In this document: piece by piece, positions 23,823-36,110 of the stretch
Position numbering within the stretch: the stretch's first letter is position 1
Layout: every line of letters begins with the position of its first letter
Source: Cotesia glomerata
Taxonomy: Eukaryota; Arthropoda; Insecta; Hymenoptera; Braconidae
Direction: 5' to 3'
Length of the DNA stretch: 64,000 nucleotides
NCBI RefSeq assembly: GCF_020080835.1
Contig: NC_058167.1
Coordinates: 3,162,659-3,226,658, forward strand
The notes under the pieces: generated by a model
Told to the model about the DNA's origin: nothing
The model's database searches: none
The model's input: only the letters and a program-made list of their open reading frames with translations
Program-made: the position numbers and the translations under genes

Positions 23823-26800
23823 TTATTTGTCGTTCTCGTCATTCTCGGGTGCACGCTCAACTAAACGCAACGCTTTGACATGCTGTCGTCCTGCTGGACG
23901 ATTATTTTCACTCACTAGCTCATAAACGACCGGCGAAATTACTTTCGAGACGACGTACGTCTCCTGCGAGTATTTACGCGCCAGTTTCGACGAAAAACGA
24001 TCGGCCCCGCGTGACAACGTATGCTGTCGCACCCTCACGACGTCTCCTACCGCAAATCGTTCATCTCGGTGATGACGATTATAATATCTAGCTTGTCGCT
24101 CAAAACTTCGACCTAGATTATCTGCAACTAAGTCCTGTAATTGCATTAAACGTCCAATACGGTCTAACCACGCCGCGGTATCAGGACACGGAATATCAGT
24201 CGCACCTTCGATCAACTTCCGATAGTATTTCGGCGCACGCGGTTGCCACCCGTAATTCAACATCGCTGGGGAAACGTGCAACGAACTATGTACAGCGGTG
24301 TTATACGCATGCCTAAGTTCATGGACATGTTCGTCCCACGCTCGGTGATCTAACTCAACGAAAGAGATGATCATGGTCTTCAAAACGCAATTTACTCGTT
24401 CGACGGGGTTCGCTTGCGCGTGATACGGCGGTATACGCGAATAATGAACACCATAAGCTTTAGCTACCTCATCTACCAGCTTATTCACAAACTCTGTGCC
24501 GTTATCCGTCAAAATTACTTCAGGACATCGGAAACGATGAACGATGAGTTTATCAAACTCCCGAATTATCGTTGGTCCATCAGCCTTTTTGATTGGGCAT
24601 AATTCGATCCACTTCGTAAATAAATCTTGGAACACCACCATGTATTTACATTTTGCATGACTAAGTGGAAATTCCATACAATCGATAGCAACCACTGTCC
24701 ATGGTGTGTTCACAATTCGTCGATACATCAGCCCAGCAGCTGGTTGTTGCGACACTTTCGACGTCTGGCAAACATCGCAATCAGCGATGTAACGTCGCAC
24801 GTCTTCCTCCAGTCTTGGCCAATAGTAATCGACTTTAAATCTTGACACCGTTTTCTCAATGCCTAAATGGCCTGCATCAGGTGGATCATGGTTTTCTTCG
24901 ATGATTCCCTGATGTGCGGCCTTCGGTGGAACTAATTTCCAGGCATCCAAGTCCTCAACGACGCTCGATACAAGGGAGTTCGGCATATGTCTGTACAAAC
25001 GCTCCTCTTCTACACGCCAGTCCTTGTATTTCGTCGGAAAAGCTAATACATCGCGTTTTCGTCGCGAGTACCAATCGTCGACGACTTCAGCAGCAGGTAC
25101 CTCGTCAGCCTGCTCTGGCAATTCGTCAATTGCCATGATTTCCTCGCAGTAGTCCAGTTCGTCAGGTTCAAACATTCGTGATAACGCGTCAGGAATGTCG
25201 TTTAATGATCCCTTTCGATACTCGATCGGAAACTGATACTCGGCCAAACGCATCGCCCATCGACTTAGTCTCGGCGTCTTTCTTTTCAGATCACGCAACC
25301 AACGAAGACTACTGTGATCAGTAATAACTTTAAATTGATATCCTTCGAGATATCGTCGAAAATGCTCACATGCCCAAAGAACTGCGAGGCACTCGCGCTC
25401 AGTCGCTGAATAATTTCGCTCGGCTTTAATCATGACGCGACTCGCGTATGCTACAACTCGCTCACCATCTTCATGTTCTTGAGTTAAAACAGCTCCAAGG
25501 CCAGTTGCGCTCGCGTCAGTTTGCAACACGAACGTCTTTGAGTAGTCTGGACACGCCAGCACTGGTGCTGTCGCCAAAGCCAATTTCAACGCTTCAAAGG
25601 CCATCTCTTGTTCTGCGGTCCAGGTCCATCTGACCTTTTTACTCGTTAAACGCGTTAATGGCTCAGCTATCGTCGCGAAATCCGGTATAAAACGTCGATA
25701 CCACGAGGCCATTCCTAGAAATCTTCGCATTTTCTTCAACGTCGTCGGCCTCGGGAACTCAAGCATCGGTTTTATACGCTCTTGATCTGCTAATAAACCC
25801 TTCTCGTTCACGCAATAACCCAAATAACGGACCTCATTCGTACAGAATTCACATTTATCAGCGTTTATCTTTAAATTCGTGGCTTTTAGACCGTCGAATA
25901 CTTTGTCGAGCACCTCCAAGTGCTCCTCAAAAGTCTCGGTGACGATAATCAAGTCGTCAAAGTATCCAAATACCTTCATACCACGTCGTTGTCCCAACAT
26001 TTTGTCAATTAAACGCTGGAAATGCGGCGGTGCTCCAGCAAGGCCAAACGGCATGCCTACATACTGGAACATACCCCTTCCGGGTACACAAAACGCCGTA
26101 TACTCTCGACTTGCAGGGTCGAGTTTCACCTGGTGATACGCATGTTTCAACTCTATTTTTGAAATAAACTTCGCACCACTCAATTGGTCTAGGATCCATG
26201 TCATCAGCGGCAATGGATACGCACATGGCTTTGAAATGGCATTTAATCGTCGGAAATCCAGGCACATTCGGTACTCGCCTGTCGATTTCTTTACCATGAT
26301 GACTGGGTTACACCAAGCACTCGTCGAAGGCTCAATTATGCCAGCCGCAAGTAGATCGTCCACTTGCCGGCACATTTCTGCCTCAATAATCGGAGAAGTC
26401 GGATAATTACGCTGTCGAATCGGTTCATGACCCTGCACGTCAATTTCATGGGTCATAAGATTCGTAAACGTCGTTTCCCCGGTATAATCCACGTCAGGCA
26501 CTCGTCGTGTCAGCAATTCGTCTAACGCTGATTGCTGATCCGGGATTATCTCGACTATGGCCGCTATTTCCTCCTCGATAAGGTAATCTTTCGCGTTCCA
26601 ATCATAAATGTCGCCCTCGCGTCGAGTCCATCATCGCTCAGAACCCCCGTCGTAGCAAATACCAAAAGCAATTATCGCATCTATTCCTAATATCATCTCG
26701 TACTTCAGCTTCGGGATGACATGAACCTCGATTGGCATGATTTCGTCGTTAATCGCAAGCGGCAGCGTTATCAGCGATTGTACTGACATCATCGAACCAT

Positions 26801-27497
26801 CAGCAACTGCCGCTGAGTTACGAGGTGCTGGTCTCACTCGAGCACCACACCAATAGACCCAATTCAACTCATCAACTTCTCTGACGCACGTCATCGTCGA
26901 ACCAGTGTCTAACAAAGCCTTAAGTTCCTTTCCGCCTATCCTAACATCGATAAAGGGTCTTACGTCGTCACCCTCGGATTGCATAGGACATACTTCGTCG
27001 GCTAAGTCAAGAAAACTTCGCTCACGCTCATCAATCGGTACGCAAATCCACTGATGGATCGGCCAATCAGCTTCTTGATGTTCGCGCGAGCAGTAAAACG
27101 CATTCTTGCACCCCACACATCGCCATAATTTGCCTTCTGCGCCACAAATGCCACAGAGATGACGTTGTCGCAAAAGGTCTTCTTCTGTTATCGTCGGTGG
27201 TTTCACGTCACATCCAGGTGAAGAACCAGCATCCGAGGACTGATTCACGGGCCCGCAAGGCTCGATGTCAATGTTGAATATGTCTGGCAGCGGCTCGTTC
27301 AACATTTCGGCTTCAACATCAATCATCGGCCCATTTACGTCGCGGGAAATCAGTTCTGGACCCGTCCTTACTGATTCCCGACGTCGTTTTCCGGCCGGTT
27401 GTATTCGAAGAACATCATGCAATACGTGCATCCAGGCGTCGGTTCTGTTCGCGTTCCACAACCGAAACAGAACTTCGCTTGTCTTGCCTCGGTACAA
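23823..27497 (-). pseudogene. pol: Ty3/gypsy copy B Pol, open except for one stop
   Basis: One frame from about 27497 to 23823, broken only by a TGA at 26631-26633 (tryptophan in copy A) between protease and RT. Order: overlap with gag, intact MYND finger (CGICGAEG, WRCVGCKNAFYCS, HQEADWPIHQWIC; about 27150-27035), protease (LLDTGSTMTCV), RT (MPFGLAGAPPHFQRL; here GYFDDLIIV, i.e. Phe before DD instead of Val), RNase H (LQTDASATGL), integrase zinc domain (HLGIEKT...CDVCQTS), catalytic D-D-E (AIDCMEF, LTDNGTEF, PVERVN) and a C-terminal domain (RFAVGDVVRVRQ) that copy A has partly lost. It acts in reverse transcription and integration of the element. Copies A and B are very similar by eye. Confidence 0.92.
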
Positions 27498-28615
27498 CTA
27501 CGCCATCCGTGATCCGTCGAGAAGCAATTGAAGCATTTGCCCCAGAGATCACGACATACTGGCGGCCTGGGTTTACCCTGCTTTGGACTCGAACGACCGT
27601 TCGATGGGCCCTGGTAACCTCGCTGAGCTCCATTGTTGTTTGGAGACCCAGAAGACGATCCTCGGTTCGCATTCACCGACGCTTGCGAATTCATCGCAGC
27701 AACCTGATCATTTAACTGATCCGCGTTATTCGATTTGTTCGACTTATTCTGCTTCTTTCTATTCTTCTTCGCATCCTGGGGGGGATTCGATACAGCAGCA
27801 ACCTGACCAACAGTACGTCTCTGCGTTTCGTACTTTTCAGGTTGGTAGGCATACTCTGGAACGACGCTCTGTTCCACGGGTACCGGCTCACGTCGTTGAA
27901 GACGATTGCGGGGAATATCAACCGCTCGTACGTGCTCATACAACTCTTCAAAATTGTTAAAGTCGTACTGCTCGAACTTCTGATGGTATTCCGGGCGTAA
28001 ACCATTATATGCGAAATCCAATTGATCCTTCAACGGCAATGGATCGTCTACTCGCGACCAAAGCGCTATTACGGCGTCTAGGAAGTCTAATCCCATCTCA
28101 AGCTTCCCTTGAGTACGCGTAATAACTTCCCATTTAATCCTGCATCCGACCGATGGCTCTCCAAAACGTCAACGCAACTCTGACCTGAACTGGGAATACG
28201 ATGATACACGACGTTTCATGTATGACCACCACGTTTTGGCCACATCTGACAGCAATAACGGTAATATTGCCAACGCATCCGCATCCGTCATACCACACGT
28301 CGTCAAACATTCATCCAACCGATTGAAAAACGATTCGATGCGCGCGCTACCTAACCCGGAGAACTTCAGGTTCCATTTCGACACTCTCTCATACATCGCT
28401 GGTTGGTAATGTGGTCCACCACCCATTCTAGACAGCACACAGTGCTCACTGTGTGAATGATGAGGTGAATTCGCACCCAGTGGTGCAAATGTCACATTGT
28501 GTACCGGCAAATGTGTCGAATTTGCTGTAAGCCTTAGAAGTCCTTCATTTAGGATGTTTCGTCGGCTAGGGCTCGGGATTGGATGCTCCAGTGGCACCGT
28601 CGTCATCCTCGGGCG
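27368..28615 (-). pseudogene. gag: Ty3/gypsy copy B Gag, 5' part lost in gap
   Basis: Minus-strand Gag running from the gap edge to a natural stop at 27368, ending after CFGCG with a Cys-containing tail (CMMFFEYNRPENDVGNQ) that copy A lacks because of its insertion. The retrotransposon Gag domain (WNLKFSGLGSARIESFF) and the zinc knuckle (CFNCFSTDHGWRSC) are present. Around 28155-28170 the frame changes: GEPS-region bases differ from copy A (GTCAACGC), giving a break between the Gag core and the 28096-27368 part. About 900 bases of the N-terminal coding region are missing in the N gap. Confidence 0.85.
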
Positions 28616-28715
28616 NNNNNNNNNNNNNNNNNNNNNNNNNNNNNNNNNNNNNNNNNNNNNNNNNNNNNNNNNNNNNNNNNNNNNNNNNNNNNNNNNNNNN
28701 NNNNNNNNNNNNNNN
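28616..28715. other. Assembly gap (100 N)
   Basis: One hundred N joining gypsy copy B Gag directly to a MULE-like transposase exon; the junction is therefore not real sequence. Confidence 1.
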
Positions 28716-30465
28716 TTTTTATCTATGTATCTCGCAGCAGTTTTAATCATGTGTGAGGAACATAAATGAATAGTTGTAAACTTTTCCACTCTAGGTGTCT
28801 TACGATAAACGCAATTAACATAATCTATAATTGATAATCCATTGAAAGCAAGACTCGCTGACTGCATTAAAGTTGAGCTGAAGTCTATTTCTATTTTGTC
28901 AATTACCGGTTGCTGTCTTTTTGTAATTAACAGCAATGAGTAGTGTAATTGATGTAACCAAAAAGATACAAATGGCACAGATTGCACAGTACTAATCATC
29001 TCTGCGATGGGAAATGGCTGAATCGGTTCACTGTTGTTTCCGGGCAGTAACAAAGAATAATAATATACGGTTGCTTCCATATCGGGTGGAGGGGCTATAA
29101 TTGATCCTGTAGAGTCTAAAAAAAGAAAAACATGTACTTTAGGAATGTTTTGTATCATTAGTAATTGTTTTTCACTATAAAGATGAATAACATAAGGTTT
29201 ATTAAAATAAATATTTATAAAATTATCGAACATTGAACCTTTAAATTCTTCGTCTTACTTTTTATACAACAATTCGGTGTAGGCATAATAATCATTCGAT
29301 AAATCTTCTGTTTTTTTCTCGTCACTTTTAATTTTTTGTAAAATTTGAAGACTTGGAGCATCATTTAAATTTCCATGTTGTAAAATAACTTCGTCAGCTT
29401 TCTTTAACATCTGCAATTTTTTTTTTAAAGTTGATCCTTTGCCGATTTCATTGCCAAGAGCCTTTCTTTTTTCTCCAGTGATGTGTCGTCGGTGATTTTC
29501 AACATTGTCAGGATCATGAAAAATTTTTTTATTACGGAATACATGTACTTTTCGGGTTCTGTGAGGTAGTGTAATGTCATCGTTGCAAACAAAATAATAA
29601 TGAGAACATGTAGTACACTTACATGAACCAAAAGCTATAAAAAATTTTCGTTTAGAAGAGCCATATCTACATTTATGCCAGTCAAAATTCAAAATACATA
29701 AAGGATAATGCTTTTTAAAAATATCATTAAAATCGTTACACCATTCTTTATTTAATTTAAGCGTATTATTATAATTTTTTTCCCAAAATTCTGATGGCAA
29801 ATCTAAAGATTCGTCCTCGATGTTACAATCAGATGTTCTTTTTTTTTTTATAGACTTTTCATTGTTTTCACTAAGAGTATTTTTATTTATTAATGGACTA
29901 TTGCTGTCAGTTTTTTTATCACTATTATTATTTGCATTGGCCGTTTTTCCAAATTCACCAGTTGCTAATGATGAATGGGAAAAACTCGATGATAATGATT
30001 CATTAGAATCATTATAATCATTATTATCATTATTTACAATTGAAGTTTGGGTTGAGTTACTGTCTTCATGTAATGAGCAATGTGAAGATCTTGACGATAA
30101 TGAATCATTGAAGTCATATTTGTCATTATTTTCAATATTAAAATGTTTAAAGTAACGACTTCCAGCCCATCTTGTGTATGGAGAACTCGATGATACCGTT
30201 ATATTTAAATCACCATTATTATTATTTACAATTGGCGTTTGTAAAACGTCAAAAGGTTCAGAATAGATTGAATCTGTAAATCTTGATGATAATGAATCAT
30301 TAGAGTTACCTTCATTATTGTCTATATTATTTACAATACGAGCGTCACGCTGAACATTGTTATTATCATCTATAATAGAAGTTTTTTCAGATTCACACAC
30401 TACATTTTCTTCAAAAATATCATTTTCAGAGTCATAAGTTGCATCACTATCACTTGGGATAAATT
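28716..30465 (-). pseudogene. MULE-like DDE transposase exon with a single in-frame stop
   Basis: One reading frame from a likely splice acceptor (TTTATAG, about 30480) to the gap, broken by one TAA at 29255-29257. The first part is acidic and Ser/Asn-rich low complexity (repeats of NDSLSSR-like motifs), then a Cys/His-containing DNA-binding-like region (CRYGSSKRKFF, CKCTTCSHYYFVC, HRRHITG). After the stop comes a DDE-type core: VHVFLFLDSTGS (first Asp), KIEIDFSSTLMQ (second Asp) and IHLCSSHMIK (CxxH as in MULE families). The rest of the catalytic domain lies beyond the gap. Assignment to the Mutator-like superfamily is inference from this D-D-CxxH arrangement. It could also be a domesticated gene with a sequencing error. 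Confidence 0.6.
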
Positions 30466-30480
30466 TTTCAGGGGAATCTA

Positions 30481-31074
30481 TAAATTTAAGTAAAATTTAA
30501 AAAGTCAAAAAAATATTTAATAAATAAAAATTTTATAGAAAGTAAATTCTTTAGTAGATAAGTAAGCAAAATTTTTTACTTAATTCAATTACTGCTTTTA
30601 ATTATGAACGAATAAAAATTTCCACTTTTTTATCAATAACAAATTTATAAATGTGATTATTGATTATAAATTGTTTCAAATCAATAATTAATTAGAATAT
30701 TTACTGAAAGATTGAATTGATATTGCCAAAATAATCATGAAATGTCAAAGCCAATGACAATTATTAAAAAATAAATACACAAAGTAGTATAATACAATAC
30801 TAGTCAGACATGTCAAATGGGTGAGGCTTTTTTTCCCGAAGCCCAAAAGGGTGAGGCTTTTTTTCCCGAAGCCCAACATCCCGAAAAATTATTTACCATC
30901 CAAAACGGTGGGTAATACAGTTGCGCGGGTGAACGATAGATGGCGATAAGAGTATTAAAAAGGAGCCGCAAAGCATTTAAATGCGAGGCAAAAAAATAGA
31001 AAAAGAAGAGAATACGGAGTAAAATACTGTCCGTAATATTTAATAAAAAGACTTAGCGTTGCAACGAGAGTATA
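30481..31074. other. Non-coding stretch with a 27-bp tandem duplication
   Basis: Mostly AT-rich. At 30819-30845 and 30849-30875 the same 27-base segment (starting GGGTGAGGCTTTTTTTCCC, ending GAAGCCCA) is repeated with a 30-base period; each unit is itself near-palindromic at its ends (GGGC / GCCC-like). No ORF of note. Satellite DNA begins downstream. Confidence 0.6.
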
Positions 31075-34000
31075 ACGTACCCGTTAAAATTCACACGGGT
31101 GATTTCGATATTGTTAAAAATAATAATAACAATAATTAGCTGGCTAAGGCGATTATAAATAGGAATAAATAATTATAAATTAAAAACTATGAAAAAAAAT
31201 TATTTAAATAATAATAATACGTTATAACCAACGATTGCCAGTCCGTATAATTTTAAACGGGTGACCGCAAGGAGAATAATTGCAATATTCCGATTGTTAG
31301 GGGAATTAATATTAAAAATAATTAATTGTATAATAATAAACCAGAAAAGAAATAATTTTCTTAATTAATTAACCATACGCTAAAGAAATTGCACGCCCGT
31401 TTATTTTTAAACGGGTGACCAATATTTCGCGGAGAAAATAATTGCAATGACTTGTTTGCTCGGGGTATAAATATTGAATATGATTAATTACATAAAAATA
31501 ATCAAGAATAAAAATAATTGTCTCAATTATTTCGACTAGTAAATAAAAAATTGCACGCCCGTTTAATTTTGAACGGGTGACCGTTCTATCCACGGGCAAA
31601 AAAATTGCAATGATCAGATAACTGGGGGGATTATTATTGAAAATGATTAATAATATAATAATAAAGAAGAAAAAAAATAATTTTCTTTCTTAATTAACCG
31701 AACAAACTAGAAATTGCACGCGGGTTTTTTTTTTAAACGGGTGACCATTCCATTCGCAGCTAAAATAATTGCAATGATCAGATAACTTAAGGGATTATTA
31801 TTAAAAATAATAAATCATATGATAATAGAAAATATAACGATTAATTTTGTTTATTAATTAACCTAACAAAAAAGAAATTGCACGCCCGTTCAATTCTGAA
31901 CGGGTGACCGTTTTATTCACAGGCAAAAAAATTGCTATAATCAGATAACTAGGAGGATTATTATTGAAAATGATTGATTATACAATAACAAAGAAGAAAA
32001 AAAGTAATTTTCTTTATTAATTAATCAAAGAAATAAGAAATTACACGCCCATTTATATTTGAACGGGTGACCGTTCACCTGCGGGCAAACAAATTGCAAT
32101 GATCAGATAACTGAGAGGATTATTTGAATAAATGATTAATTATACAAGAATAAAGAAGAAAAAACATAATTTTCTTTATGAATTAACTTAAAAAACAAGA
32201 AATTGCAAGCCCGTTTATTTTTGAACGGGTGACCGTTCTATTCGCTGCGGGAATCATTGCAATGATTAGATAATTGGGAGGATTACTGATAATAATAATT
32301 AATTGTATAATAATAAATGAAAAAAAAAAATTTTCTTCATTAATTAATCAAAAAAATAAAAAATTACACGCCCGTTTATATTTGAACGGGTGATCGTTCA
32401 ATTCGCGGGCAAATAAATTGCAATGATCAGATAACTGAGAGGATTATTTGAATAAATGATTAATTATACAAGAATAAAGAAGAAAAAACATAATTTTCTT
32501 TATGAATTAACTTAAAAAACAAGAAATTGCAAGCCCGTTTATTTTTGAACGGGTGACCGTTCTATTCGCTGCGGGAATCATTGCAATGATTAGATAATTG
32601 GGAGGATTACTGATAATAATAATTAATTGTATAATAATAAATGAAAAAAAAAAATTTTCTTCATTAATTAATCAAAAAAATAAAAAATTACACGCCCGTT
32701 TATATTTGAACGGGTGATCGTTCAATTCGCGGGCAAAAAAATTGCAATGATCAAATAACTGAAGGGATTATTTTAAAGAATGATTAATTATATAAGAATA
32801 AAAGAGGAAAAAAATAATTTTCATTATGAATTAACTTAGAAAACAAGCAATTGCACGCCCGTTTATTTTTAAACGGGTTTCTGTTCAATTCGTAGGCAAA
32901 ATAATTGCAATGATCAGATAACTGTGAAGATGATTATCCAAAATAATTAATAACATTATAATAAAAAAAATCAAATAAAATAATTTCCTGTATTAATTAA
33001 TTTAACAAACGAAAAATTGCAGACCCGTTTATTTTTAAACGTGTGGCTGTTCTATTCGCTGCGGGAATCATTGCAATGATTAGATAATTGGGAAGATCAC
33101 TCATGAGAATAATTAATTGTATAATAACAAAAAAAAAATTTTTTTCTTCATTAATTAATCAAACTAATAAGAAATTACACGCCCGTTTATATTTGAACGG
33201 GTGACCGTTCACCTGCGGGCAAAAAATTGCATTGATCAAATAACCGAGTGGATTATTTTAAAGAATGATTAATTATATGAAAATAATAATAATAAAAAAC
33301 AATTTCCTTTATGAATTAACTTAAAAACAAGGAATTGCACGCCCGTTTATTTTTCAACGGGCGACTGTTCACCTGCGGGCGAAAAAATTGCAATGATTAG
33401 ATAACTGTGAAGATGATTATTGAAAATGATGAATTGAATGATAATAAAGAAGGAAAAAAAAATCTTCTTCACCAATTAACCTAACAAACAATAAATTGAA
33501 CGCCCGTTTATTAATAAACGGGTGGCCGTTCATTCACGGGCGAAAAAATTGCAAGAATCAGATATCAGTAGGATCATTATTAAAAATAATTAATTAGGTC
33601 ATGATAAAGAAGGAATAAAATAACTATTTTCCATTAATTAACCCAACAAACAAGACATAGCACACCCGTTTATTTTTGAACGGGTGTCCGTCCTGTTCGC
33701 GGCCATAAAAATTGCAATCATCAGATAATTTAGGGGAAAACTATTAAAAATGATTAATTATTTAATAAGAAAAAAAAAAAATTTTTTTTTCTTCATTAAT
33801 TAATCAAACAAATAAGAAATTACACGCCTGTTTGTATTTGAACAGTTGACCGTTCAATTCGCGGGCAAAAAAATTGCAATGATCAGATAATTGTGAAGAT
33901 AACTATTAAAAATAATTAATTACATTATAATAAAAAAGAAGAAATATAAAAATTTCCGGTATTAATTAATTTAACAAACAAGAAATTGCACACCCGTTTA

Positions 34001-34297
34001 TTTTTGAACGTCTGGCCGTTCTATTCGCTGCGCGAATCATTGCAATGATCAGATAATTGGGAGGATCACTAATAAAAATAATTAATTGTATATTAATAAA
34101 GAAAAAAAAATTTTTTCTTTATTAATTAATCAAACAAATAAGAAATTACACACCCGGTTATATTTGAACGGGTAACCGTTCAATTCGCAGGCGAAAAAAT
34201 TGCAATGATCAAATAACTGAGGTGATTATTTCAATGAATGATTAATTATACAAAAATAAAGAAGAAAAAAAATAATTATAAATTAAAAACTATAAAA
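31075..34297 (+). repeat. Satellite array 1 (about 163-bp monomers)
   Basis: About 19-20 tandem monomers with a period of 162-164 bp, recognised by CGCCCGTTTA near 31390, 31552, 31713, 31880, 32044 and so on to 34149. Each monomer has a palindrome CCCGTTT-n-AAACGGG, then TGACCGTTC, GCGGGCAAAAAAATTGCAAT and GATCAGATAACT, then an AT-rich half ending in TTAATTAACC. Two adjacent 326-bp dimers (from about 32089 and 32415) are almost identical, showing recent local duplication. No coding capacity; short ORFs across monomers are artefacts. Confidence 0.95.
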
Positions 34298-35185
34298 AAA
34301 AAATTAGAAAAACGGTTCACCCTAAAGGCCATCCCTGCAACTTCCCGCCAATTCTATACCTAAACGCTTGAAATTGCACTTATGACGTTTTAGAGCTCTT
34401 CGAGCTCATAAATACAAGTTATGTATTATTTTGAGCTCTCTGAGCTCAAAAAATAGCTTTTGTATGCTTTTGAGCTCTTCGAGCTTAAAAGTTTGGTAGA
34501 AAGTTGATAAAACACTTTTTTTTTAATTTTCAAATCGCAATAACTTTTGAATGGATCAACCGATTTCCACGCGGTTGGCGGCATTCGACGCAGTTTTATC
34601 ATCCTCATAAGTTATTTTCAAGTTTTAATTGATCAAACCGAAAATTTCAGAGTAATTCCGAAAAAACACTTTTTTCGGTTTTTTTTCGTTCACGATATCT
34701 CTCGAACGAATTAACCGATTTTGACCGGATTAGCGCCGATCGGCGTGGTTTTTCAAGCTTAAAGGCGGATTAGTTTTTGAAGTTGATCGATCGAGTCGTT
34801 TAAAAGATATTCCAAAAAAACCACTTTCAAAAATGATTTTTTCCTTATTTTTTTTGAGATTTTTCAAAATTTCTCAAAATCTATCGGTCCGAATCGGTTC
34901 AAATTTTAGGAAATCTAAGTTTGGCGAAGCCCTTTCGAATGGCACCAACCGCGATGAAATCGGTTTAACCGTTCAAAAGTTATAAGCGATTCACATACTT
35001 ACACACACACACACATACACACACACATACATACAGACATAGTGACAACCTCGCGGGGATAGTCAGGAAAGCTTCTTGTGACCTTCAAACTTCGAGATCT
35101 GATGAAAACTCGATTTTTGCAAAACGGGGTGAAAACAATAACTTCCCGATTTTTGAAAATCTGAGATTTTTAGCGGGAAGTAAAA
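34298..35185 (+). mobile_element. Dispersed GAGCTC-palindrome repeat, longest copy, inserted in satellite
   Basis: Begins AAAATTAGAAAAACGG, passes GAGCTCTTCGAGCTC-type palindromes (34392-34490), stretches with repeated ACCGATTTT..CG segments, a (CA)n run at about 35000-35030, and ends in a hairpin AACTTCCCG...CGGGAAGT (35147-35180). The flanking satellite is colinear with the uninterrupted satellite at 31170-31240, so the empty target site is visible and the element is about 888 bp. No ORF. It is the reference copy for the fragments at 120-735, 8170-8530, 39602-39902 and 49380-49908. Confidence 0.85.
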
Positions 35186-36009
35186 AATTATTTAAATAAT
35201 AATAATACGTAATAACCAACGATTGCCAACCCGTATAATTTTAAACGGGTGACCGCAAGGAGAATAATTGCAATAATCCGATTGTTAGGGGAATTAATAT
35301 TAAAAATAATTAATTGTATAATAATAAACCGGAAAAGAAATAATTTTCTTAATTAATTAACCATACGCTAAAGAAATTGCACGCCCGTTTATTTTTAAAC
35401 GGGTGATCAATATGTTCGCGGAGAAAATAATTGCAATGATCGGTTTGCTCGGGGTATAAGTATTGAATATGATTAATTACATAAAAATAATCATGAAAAA
35501 AAAATTTGTCGTAATTATTTAAATTGCTAGACAAAATAGCACGCCCGTTTAATTTTGAACGGGTGTCTGTTCTATTCGCTGCTAAAATAATTCCAATAAT
35601 CAGATAACTTGAGAGATTATTATTAAAAATTATTAATTAGATAATAATAAATAAGGGAAAAATTAATTTTTTTCATTAATTAACCTAACAAACAAGAAAT
35701 TAGACGCCCGTTGATATTTAAACGGGTGACCGTTCAATTCACGTGCGAAAAATTGCAATGATCAGATAACTGTGGGAATGGTTATTGATAATAATTAATA
35801 ACATAATAATAATAAAAAATAAATAGAATAATTTCTTTTATTAATTAACAACAAACAAGGAATTGCACGCCCGTTTATGTTTAAACGGGTGACCGTTCGA
35901 TTCGCGTGCAAAAAAATACAATGATCAGATAAGTGGGGTGCTTATTATTAAAAATCATAAATTATATAATAATAAAGAACGATAACAATAATTTTATTCA
36001 TTAACTAAC
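35186..36009 (+). repeat. Satellite array 1, continuation after the insertion
   Basis: Five further monomers of the same satellite in the same orientation, ending at the N gap. From about 35288 to 36009 the sequence is almost identical, in reverse complement, to 63278-64000. Confidence 0.95.
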
Positions 36010-36109
36010 NNNNNNNNNNNNNNNNNNNNNNNNNNNNNNNNNNNNNNNNNNNNNNNNNNNNNNNNNNNNNNNNNNNNNNNNNNNNNNNNNNNNNNNNNNN
36101 NNNNNNNNN
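36010..36109. other. Assembly gap (100 N)
   Basis: One hundred N between the satellite array and the R1-like LINE fragment. Confidence 1.
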
Positions 36110-36110
36110 T

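Noticed and set aside
31075..36009. Regularly spaced palindromic repeats resembling a CRISPR array
   Set aside because: The period is about 163 bp, the intervening sequence is itself repeated, and the context is eukaryotic. It is satellite DNA; there are no unique spacers or cas genes.
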